DNA from: Fibrobacteria bacterium AD312
GTDB taxonomy: Bacteria; Fibrobacterota; Fibrobacteria; Fibrobacterales; Fibrobacteraceae
Reading direction: 5' to 3'
Length of the DNA: 64,000 nt
NCBI GenBank assembly: GCA_001462345.1
Contig: LIUM01000040.1
Span: forward strand, 62,001 to 126,000
Shown: in pieces, positions 58,401 through 64,000 of the stretch
Layout: each line of letters starts with the position of its first letter
Numbering within the stretch: position 1 is the first letter of the stretch
Position numbers and translations under genes: made by a program
Notes under the pieces: generated by a model
What the model was told of the DNA's origin: nothing
The model's database searches: none
The model's input: only the letters and a program-made list of their open reading frames with translations

Positions 58401-60605
58401 AAGAAATCTGCCTTTGTTCATGTTGTTTACTTTATTAAACAAATGGTCAGGATCTTCATGCCCTTGAATTGAAAAAGCAAGCTCTTGACCAATTTTTAGA
58501 TGAATAGATTGTTTCTCTTCTTCTGGAATTTGAGAATAAATCAACTGCTGGATTCTAATATCTTGAAACGAAAAAAGAATTTCAATAGAAGAATTGAAAT
58601 CCTCTAAATGCATTAGCTTGTAATTTGGATTTAGAGGAAAAATAATATCATTTTTAATCACGGGCCAAAGAATGGCACCAACTTCGGCCTCTTTTTTATT
58701 GGAGATTTTAGCTAAAAGTTTCAGATCAAATTGATTGCCAATACAAGAGGCTATTTTTAAAAGTTCATTAGTAGAAGGTGAAAAGTCATTGATTTTATTG
58801 GTCAAAAGATCAATCACATTATCGCTGACATTTACATTTTTAAAGCGATTGATATCGCATACCCATTTATTTCCAATCAATTCAAAAAAGCCATGATGAT
58901 TAAGAGATTCAAGTAATTCATGAATAAAATATGGAGTACCACCCGTTTTCCGATAAATCATATTTGCTACTGATAACGTGTCTTCATCGGGCGCACGCCT
59001 AAAAGTATCGGCAACAAGCTCGTCTATATCGGTAATAGTCAGAGGATGTAAAGTGACTGTCTGGATGTTTTTTGTTCTATTATTAAATGCATTAAGAGTC
59101 ACTAGTAATGGGTGATCTGATGTAAGATCGTTATGTCTATAGGCTCCAATAAATAAAATATTAGAAGATGTACTTTTGTCTATCATATATTTTATGAGAG
59201 CTAAAGTAGTAGAATCACACCATTGCAAATCATCTAAAAAGAAGACTAGAGGTGCATTCGGTGAACCAAATAAACTAATAAAATCATTAAAAATAAATAA
59301 AAAACGATTATGAGCTTCCAAAGGGTTTAATTCAATAATAGGAGGTTGTTCGCCGAATATTTTTTTTAGCTCTGGAAGATGTTCCGTTAAAATGGCTGCA
59401 TTTTGTGGTACGGTAGAAAGAATATTCTTTTTCCAAAAGGCTAATTGATCTTCTGGAAGAGATAACAACCAGTTCATCAATTTATGGAGAGCCTCTAAAA
59501 CGCCTTGAAGAGGAATATATTGCGTTTCAGGATTAAATTTGCCGTTGATAAAGATCCCTTTTCGCAAAGAAACCGTTTTACTAAACTCCATAATTAGAGC
59601 CGTTTTCCCAATCCCTGCATTCCCTTGAATCATCATGAGAGCGGATTTCCCGTCGGCCACATCATTAAAACGAATCTTCAATACTTCTAGTGCTTCATCA
59701 CGGCCATAAAGTTTACCAGAAATTTTTAGTTGATCGGAGATGTCAAATTTTCCTATCTCAAAAGGAATAACTTCATTATTATAAAGCACATTATCAAGAC
59801 ATTGCTCCAAGTCTTTTTTGACTCCAGAGGCCATTTGATAACGATCATCAGCATCTTTCTCAAGAAGTTTCAACAGAATCATGGAAACCATCTCGGGAAT
59901 ATTTTTTTTGATCGTATGGGGCGGTTCTGGTTTTTTAGCAATTTGAGAATAGATAAGCTCGCTATCATCTTTTCCAGTAAAAGGGCGCTCCGAAGTAAAA
60001 AGTTCGTAAAGAGTAATGCCCAAAGAATAAAGATCGGAGCGACTATCTACGGGCCTATTGATTCTTCCCGTTTGTTCTGGAGAACAGTATTTGGCAGAGC
60101 CTTCAAAAAAATGGAGATTCATCTTATGAGCCATCTCTCTTTTTAGCTCTACAGCAATAGCATAGTCAATAATTTCAACACGATTGGTTTCTTTGTTCCA
60201 GATAATATTAGAGGGATTAATATTTTTATGGATTATATTTTTTTTATGAATTACAGAAAGACAATCTGCTATTTTTATAGCGATAGAAAGCTTTTCTGGT
60301 AAGCTGAGTTGCATCGATTCAATTGCTTGCGATAATGGGATTCCGCCTATATCTTCCATTACAATCCCAAGCGTATTATTATGAGGAACAAGATCATAAA
60401 CTAAAAGCGAATCTTCTCCAGAGGCTTTCTTTGTAATTTCGTATTCGCGCTTAAAAAAAGACAAACACTGGTCAGAGGGGTATTCTTGATTTAAAAATTT
60501 AATTACAACAGGCAAGGAGTCTTCTTTTCGAATCCCGCGATACACAGTGGAATATTTTCCAGTGTAAATAATCTCAGTAATCTTGTAACCTGATAAATTA
60601 ATCAT
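55452..60605 (-). CDS. Giant Ser/Thr kinase-like - AAA ATPase - TPR - GAF - GGDEF signalling protein
   Basis: ATG at 60605 is chosen (AGAGG 6 nt upstream) over TTG 60611; the product is 1717 residues. Domain order: kinase-like domain (1-270) with KYSTVYRG loop, VVIKFL lysine and KYCSPEQTGR; AAA/MalT-type ATPase (about 300-620) with GNAGIGKTALI and FFLDDLQW; long TPR-like helical region (700-1300); GAF (about 1330-1480) and diguanylate cyclase (1510-1690) with RWGGEEF and an RxxD inhibitory site (RADD). The layout is that of HstK-like hybrid kinases but ending in GGDEF instead of a histidine kinase. The HRD motif reads HKN, so the catalytic Asp is Asn; DFG reads DYA. The kinase may be inactive. 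It probably senses a signal and makes c-di-GMP in the cytoplasm. Confidence 0.9.
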   Translation of the reverse strand: MINLSGYKITEIIYTGKYSTVYRGIRKEDSLPVVIKFLNQEYPSDQCLSFFKREYEITKKASGEDSLLVYDLVPHNNTLGIVMEDIGGIPLSQAIESMQLSLPEKLSIAIKIADCLSVIHKKNIIHKNINPSNIIWNKETNRVEIIDYAIAVELKREMAHKMNLHFFEGSAKYCSPEQTGRINRPVDSRSDLYSLGITLYELFTSERPFTGKDDSELIYSQIAKKPEPPHTIKKNIPEMVSMILLKLLEKDADDRYQMASGVKKDLEQCLDNVLYNNEVIPFEIGKFDISDQLKISGKLYGRDEALEVLKIRFNDVADGKSALMMIQGNAGIGKTALIMEFSKTVSLRKGIFINGKFNPETQYIPLQGVLEALHKLMNWLLSLPEDQLAFWKKNILSTVPQNAAILTEHLPELKKIFGEQPPIIELNPLEAHNRFLFIFNDFISLFGSPNAPLVFFLDDLQWCDSTTLALIKYMIDKSTSSNILFIGAYRHNDLTSDHPLLVTLNAFNNRTKNIQTVTLHPLTITDIDELVADTFRRAPDEDTLSVANMIYRKTGGTPYFIHELLESLNHHGFFELIGNKWVCDINRFKNVNVSDNVIDLLTNKINDFSPSTNELLKIASCIGNQFDLKLLAKISNKKEAEVGAILWPVIKNDIIFPLNPNYKLMHLEDFNSSIEILFSFQDIRIQQLIYSQIPEEEKQSIHLKIGQELAFSIQGHEDPDHLFNKVNNMNKGRFLIKEFSERVALRDLNTEAAHKAIKATAFSMAVTYYSVAESLLSENEWSENPKAWNLALFSLGESLFLSGDFEKAKDICEKMRPISDTPLLKAKTYNLKARILEFQGFIPENIEEIRKGLNVLGFTFPEDDQEIERRIGEGVVSLQKILFSGDDSIEKLASLPIMEDEEKIQTMELLYNVVAPALQYRPSLFILSTLMMFDLTQKYGATSYSCKCLVDIAITHSPTFGDFSIGYRLGKTAFLLLKRLNAESMKPAVYFSITFASYRNKHFKEALEYFDLAYASGLQTGDIQHAAYARAHKMHLYMQVGKKLSECKEENEDAIRFLNETKAGMPLLLSSVIQYMIKKYTSENVFDEDDDIVSRIQQAKNMAFLWRFYQYNSMYNYIHNELDKAKKWCELSNSFLFASLSDFPGPEHSMLKGLLIIKFFDSLSEEEKPEKMKELTELLNSLKKAADLCPANFVHKYYFLSAETAILKNDSQEEVLNWFNKAIESLQNDDFMHIKALIYESMAAYWYHKENEMIAKAYYREALFLFKKWGAVKKVALMEAKFPFLKSAFSKALAFSSKIHSVKNNEIDMASIMKAMQAISGEIRLEKLLRSMMSLILENAGARQGVLLLVNGEDKELYIEAEKKSFNDEIEVMQSLPYRKSTNICPEIIQFVARSLENMVLGNAWKESVFKNTSHIQEAQIKSILSIPILYQNKLIGIIYLEHDLAEDVFTEERIQTVKILSSQAAISIVNARLYESLEKKVQERTAQLNQANEKLKLLSLQDPLTTLHNRRYIFEFVSDFSVNFITRKLQLQKKHEMRDLSINRKVIGVFMIDIDFFKTVNDTYGHLAGDKVLVSLSRLLKEQIRADDFVARWGGEEFIIILNTTNPEYLDIFANKILNIIREKPIVINEKISFNITCSIGYSMMPIHELSPDLLNLEQTINISDVAMYLAKENGRNRAVKISVNQKKKMTPECIDYLKKLNKTDPINKEFIEVNL

Positions 60606-60895
60606 CACCAACCTCTAGTAAGACGCCTACTAATGAAAATAACACATTTATAATGTTTTTATAAACATCAAATTGTGGAAAAAAGATCTTTATGCCCCTT
60701 TTTAGTCCTTTTTTTTTAGAAAAAACAAATAAAAAGTGATAAAGCACATAAAACGAATACCCATATTCTCTTTTTGCCCCCTCTAAACCAAAGAAAGTGA
60801 CTAAGAAAAGACAAACGGAATAGAACACAGGATGAATTCTGATTATCTGTTTCAAAGCTATTGACTGAAAAAAGGGTATTACATAGATTTGAAGC

Positions 60896-61195
60896 ATGTG
60901 TTGCTTAAATGTGGATTATAGTGAATTTTCGGCGCATCTGTTTTGGGATACTGATCGAGGTTTGCTTGATGCAGAAAAAAACAAAAGTTACATAATAAAG
61001 CAAGTTCTTGAATTTGGCTATGATAGGGATTGGGGACTTTTAAAATCAATATATTCACTTGATGAGATAAAAACAGCAGTAATGAACATGAGAACACTTG
61101 AAAAGAAGGCTATTGGATTCATTGCCTGCATCACACGCACGAATATAAAGGATTATAGATGCTATTCTACAGCACAATCGAACGAAGTACCTTGA
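60896..61195 (+). CDS. DUF6922-like small protein, antitoxin-associated
   Basis: The 99-residue protein matches the DUF6922 pattern: FSAHLFWDTDRGLLDAEKN, YIIKQVLEFGYDRDWGLLKSIY and LEKKAIGFIACITR. Such proteins usually precede a nucleotidyltransferase-like AbiEii/toxin gene as an antitoxin. No partner is found downstream: the next gene is an unrelated membrane protein 112 bp later. It may therefore be an orphan left after loss of the toxin. The 290-bp upstream region has nothing recognised. Confidence 0.7.
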   Translation: MCCLNVDYSEFSAHLFWDTDRGLLDAEKNKSYIIKQVLEFGYDRDWGLLKSIYSLDEIKTAVMNMRTLEKKAIGFIACITRTNIKDYRCYSTAQSNEVP

Positions 61196-61307
61196 AATTA
61201 TTAAAAGAAATTCAATCAAGAAGTAATTAATATTTCAAAAATCATGCTTGCAAAATAGTTTTCATAGTGCCTACCGCTCTTTAAGAGAAAAGGATAAGGA
61301 GTAAATC

Positions 61308-61676
61308 ATGACTTTAATTAGTTTTATGCTGTTTATACTAGCTATTGCTGTTTCTTTTGCCATACTTATCAATGGGCAATTTAATCGAAATCATAAAATC
61401 CAGAAAAAAAGACTAGAACATCGTTTAGCGATGCTAGAAAAGTTTATTTCTTTTTATGGAAGAGCTCAAGAATATCATGCCCTTGATGGTTTTTATGAAA
61501 TGCAGTTGCTTTTTGGCCTATATGGTGAAGACGATGAAAAAAAGAGTATGGATTATATCATTTCATTAATCAAGAGTAATTCTAAAAATGCGGAACTCCC
61601 CAAACGACTGCATGAACTTTATAATCTTCTTACAGAAAGATTGCGAGCTGAGCTCGAATCTAAGCGATTAGCTTAG
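61308..61676 (+). CDS. Small membrane-anchored protein of unknown function
   Basis: ATG 61308 is preceded by AAGGAG. The 122-residue product has one N-terminal membrane helix (LISFMLFILAIAVSFAILI) and a charged helical cytoplasmic part (HKIQKKRLEHRLAMLEKFISFYGRAQEYH...). No family is recognised. A weak hairpin (CTAAGC/GCTTAG) overlaps the stop codon and may serve as terminator. Confidence 0.65.
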   Translation: MTLISFMLFILAIAVSFAILINGQFNRNHKIQKKRLEHRLAMLEKFISFYGRAQEYHALDGFYEMQLLFGLYGEDDEKKSMDYIISLIKSNSKNAELPKRLHELYNLLTERLRAELESKRLA

Positions 61677-62085
61677 CGTTTTAATCAAAATTTTTAGAGG
61701 ACTAAAAAGGTATTATTTTTTTTACATCGTTTAAAGAGAGAATAAGAAAAAATGTACTCATTGAACTAAATTGGAAATGCTGTTTTTATCAAGATTTTAG
61801 TTTGTAGAAACGTTGTTTATTAAAAAAGGTTCTCAAAAAAGAATGTTGTAAATAGTTACAACAGATTCGACTTATTCACTTTCAACTTTACTCCGTTTTT
61901 GGGTTTAATAAAATAAATTTAGTATGTGTGTAATCGTTGTTTCTAGTCTGGTGTACAAACGATTTCGGATAAAGTGAATTATCCTTTTTGTTGTGGGTCT
62001 GTGGTTATTCCTTCTATAAAAAGGCTTGTGTGTGGGTACAGTTTGTGTCCATGACGAAAAAAAATAAAACTTTGAAAGGAGTTGT
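61677..62085. other. Untranslated region upstream of the GH11 xylanase gene
   Basis: This 409-bp segment is AT-rich and contains no coding frame. TATAAA at about 62019, within TTCTATAAAAAGG, is a possible -10. A strong AAAGGAG lies 6 nt before the xylanase ATG. No convincing operator was identified. Confidence 0.5.
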
Positions 62086-63822
62086 ATGAGTATCAATAAA
62101 ATTTTAGCAGCCATCTTTGGAATGATGGCTATTCTGTCTTCACTTTCTTGGGGACAGACTTATACCTGTTCAGGTGGTAAATCTCAACAAATGGGTAGTG
62201 CTGGGGGCTACGACTATGAACTCTGGAGCCAAAACGGTGCAGGGAATGCTACCATGACGCTCAACCCAAGCGATGCCAACGGAGGAACTTTCTCCGTTGA
62301 GTGGAGTGGGACTGTAAATATGCTCGCTCGTTCCGGTAAACGCTGGGGGTCAAACTCTACCGTTACCGTACAAAATGTAGGTAATATTACCGCCGAATTT
62401 GAAGTGGAGTGGAGTTCTACCGACAATGTGAAGTATGTCAGTGTATACGGCTGGGGATATTATGATCAGCAAGATATACCGAGCGGGTTTAGCAACGAAA
62501 TTGAGTATTATATTATTCAAGATCGCGGAAGTTATAACCCAACACAAGGCGGAAAGAAGTTCGGTTCTGCAACCATTGATGGCATTAACTATGATTTCTT
62601 TACCACCGACCGCATACAGCAACCTTCGCTTTCGGGAACCAGCACTTTTAAACAATATTGGTCTATTCCAAGTAACACAAGCCAACATCGTACCAAAGGA
62701 ACCATTTCTATTTCCAAACACTTTGAGGCTTGGGCAAAAGCGGGCATGAAAATGGGTAAATTGTATGAGGTTGCTTCGATGAAAATCGAATCCTATACTG
62801 GACAAGGAGGCAATGCAAGAGGTTCTGCTACTGTTAAAAAGAATCTGTTGAAAATCGGCGGTAGCGCAAACGAATTTGCTCTCAATACAACCGTATCTCC
62901 TGCAGCAGCTGGTACTATTACTAAGAGCCCAAGTGCTGCCTATTATGCTCCTAATGCTACTGTACAACTCACAGCTACAGCTAATGAAGGTTGGAAGTTT
63001 ATTGGTTGGGAAGGAGGAGCTACAGGTTCTTCCAATACTGCTTCGGTCTCCATGACTAAAGATATTTCCGTAACGGCTAAGTTTGAATTAGTTGGTGAAA
63101 CCACCGTGAACCTTCTCAAAGATGGTAACTTCCCAAGCAGCAGTGTGATTTCTACAAATAATGACGTTTCATGGTTCCTTGGTCAAGGCTCTAACTGGGG
63201 TAGTTCAGCTGCAACAACATCTGTTGCTGGTGGCACGGCTACAGTGAACGTTACCACTGTTGGAACCGAACCATACCAGCCACAACTTGTTCAATACAAT
63301 GTGGCTCTCGATAAAGGCATGAAATATAAATTGACCTTTAAAGCAAGTGCCAATGTGGCTCGTAAAATCGCAGTCGCTTTCCAACAATCCGTAGACCCAT
63401 GGGGTGATTACGCGACAAACGAATTTGATATTACCACCACGGAACAAGAATACACCTTTATCTTTACCATGGAAGAAGATTCTGATCCAACTTCACAATT
63501 TGCCTTCAACTTAGGGCAAGCTACTGGTACAGTCAAAATCAGTGATGTTAAACTTGTTTACACCAATTTGGATCCACAGTACATCTCTCGTCAAATGGTG
63601 ACCGTCAATCACTTGTTCTCTGTCAATGGAAGAACATTAAATGTCTCTCCAGCAAATGGTAGTGTACAAGTCAAGATTGTAGACATTCATGGCAAGGTGA
63701 AAGCAAGCTTTACTACAGCAAGTGCAGCTACATTCTCACTAGCTAATATCCCTGCAGGTGTTTATTATGTAAATGCTAAGGGTGCTGGCGTGAACCAACT
63801 CAAGTCTATTGTATTAAGATAA
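62086..63822 (+). CDS. Secreted GH11 endo-1,4-beta-xylanase with CBM and C-terminal sorting-type domain
   Basis: The 578-residue protein starts after AAAGGAG at ATG 62086 with a signal peptide (ILAAIFGMMAILSSLSWGQ). Residues about 30-265 are a GH11 beta-jelly roll: GYDYELWSQNG, EVEWSSTDNVKYVSVYGWGYY, NEIEYYIIQDRGSYNPTQ (nucleophile Glu in EYYI), and ASMKIESYTGQGGNARGS (acid/base Glu). A bacterial InlB-type repeat (about 270-335, NEGWKFIGWEGG) and a CBM4/9-like domain (about 340-495, NLLKDGNFPSSSVIS) follow. The last 70 residues (FSVNGRTLNVSPANGSVQVKIVDIHGKV...LANIPAGVYYVNAKG) resemble a type IX secretion C-terminal sorting domain. Codon use is visibly richer in C than in most neighbours. Confidence 0.93.
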   Translation: MSINKILAAIFGMMAILSSLSWGQTYTCSGGKSQQMGSAGGYDYELWSQNGAGNATMTLNPSDANGGTFSVEWSGTVNMLARSGKRWGSNSTVTVQNVGNITAEFEVEWSSTDNVKYVSVYGWGYYDQQDIPSGFSNEIEYYIIQDRGSYNPTQGGKKFGSATIDGINYDFFTTDRIQQPSLSGTSTFKQYWSIPSNTSQHRTKGTISISKHFEAWAKAGMKMGKLYEVASMKIESYTGQGGNARGSATVKKNLLKIGGSANEFALNTTVSPAAAGTITKSPSAAYYAPNATVQLTATANEGWKFIGWEGGATGSSNTASVSMTKDISVTAKFELVGETTVNLLKDGNFPSSSVISTNNDVSWFLGQGSNWGSSAATTSVAGGTATVNVTTVGTEPYQPQLVQYNVALDKGMKYKLTFKASANVARKIAVAFQQSVDPWGDYATNEFDITTTEQEYTFIFTMEEDSDPTSQFAFNLGQATGTVKISDVKLVYTNLDPQYISRQMVTVNHLFSVNGRTLNVSPANGSVQVKIVDIHGKVKASFTTASAATFSLANIPAGVYYVNAKGAGVNQLKSIVLR

Positions 63823-63840
63823 TTTTCTTAGAACTCCTTA

Positions 63841-63877
63841 AAAAAAGTCTAGCGTTTTTCGCTAGGCTTTTTTTTTG
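63841..63877 (+). terminator. Rho-independent terminator after the xylanase gene
   Basis: AAGTCTAGCG (63845-63854) pairs with CGCTAGGCTT (63860-63869) with one G-U pair and a 5-nt T loop, followed by eight T's. Confidence 0.87.
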
Positions 63878-64000
63878 TGAAAAACGATGACAAACGATGC
63901 CATGCGATGAACTATGTAATGAATAAAGAAAATAGTCAATGTAAAATAAAATTTGTCTCTTGTATTTTATGGGGCATCGAGGATATTTTCTGAAAGTCAG

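Noticed and set aside
60598..60897. Minus-strand frame upstream of the giant kinase gene
   Set aside because: It is hydrophobic and AT-driven, has no convincing ribosome site, and overlaps the likely promoter region of the kinase gene.
62350..62967. 205-codon minus-strand frame inside the xylanase gene
   Set aside because: The plus strand has a complete GH11 domain with both catalytic glutamates; the minus frame is Ser/Cys-rich antisense.

Overview
The window is AT-rich chromosomal DNA from a Gram-negative anaerobe that is most likely a member of the Fibrobacteres (Fibrobacteraceae). This rests on three things seen together: a TIGR02147-type regulator (a family first defined as a Fibrobacter succinogenes paralogous family), a type III glutamine synthetase, and a secreted GH11 xylanase ending in a T9SS-like C-terminal domain beside abundant lipoproteins and a complete Tol-Pal system. 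No rRNA, tRNA, CRISPR array or complete insertion sequence was seen. Species-level assignment is not possible from the sequence alone.

Layout. 1-2298 (minus): 3'-truncated GH116 glucosylceramidase/beta-glucosidase. 2404-2733: RRM RNA-binding protein. 2890-9040 (plus): the most unusual region. It holds a repeat-bearing HExxH metallopeptidase-like gene, a second 5'-truncated copy, four vestiges of the same gene's 3' end, and six paralogous small secreted proteins. Each small gene starts inside the 3' end of a complete, truncated or vestigial metallopeptidase gene. I read this as an array of toxin/immunity-like cassettes in which the toxin-like part has been eroded and the small secreted partner kept. 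9209-15154: purN, rnhB and a tolQ-tolR-tolA-tolB-pal-cpoB envelope operon. 15304-17367 (minus): glnN. 17551-21874: an AlgJ/AlgX-like SGNH protein, a HigA-like regulator translationally coupled to hemL, and pmbA. 22971-25463: rpsO-pnp with a structured rpsO leader. 25529-30046: an amidotransferase, tcdA, long-form ispG and serA.

30229-37161: a BY-kinase without capsule genes, a repetitive Tyr/Gly/Arg-rich secreted protein, a DUF4919-like lipoprotein and a regulator with an N-terminal LuxR-type HTH fused to TPRs. 37270-42951: a large unrecognised protein, and two related lipoproteins flanking a TIGR02147 regulator. 43039-48914: biotin synthesis as two converging operons (bioB-bioD-bioA on plus; bioF-bioG-bioC on minus), with a DUF2156-GNAT protein and diaminopimelate dehydrogenase (ddh) upstream on the minus strand. 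51808-53964: a FemAB-like transferase and a YiiX-like papain-fold protein. 54044-60605 (minus): a second LuxR-TPR regulator and a 1717-residue kinase-ATPase-TPR-GAF-GGDEF protein whose kinase domain has Asn in place of the HRD Asp. 60896-63822: a lone DUF6922 protein, a small membrane protein and the GH11 xylanase.

How the genes work together: tolQ-cpoB maintains the outer membrane; bioCFADB with bioG makes biotin; ddh and the Fem-like protein both touch peptidoglycan chemistry; glnN, serA, hemL and purN are housekeeping; GH116 and GH11 fit a plant-fibre-degrading lifestyle. Start codons were moved inward from the longest frame where a Shine-Dalgarno sequence or signal peptide argued for it.
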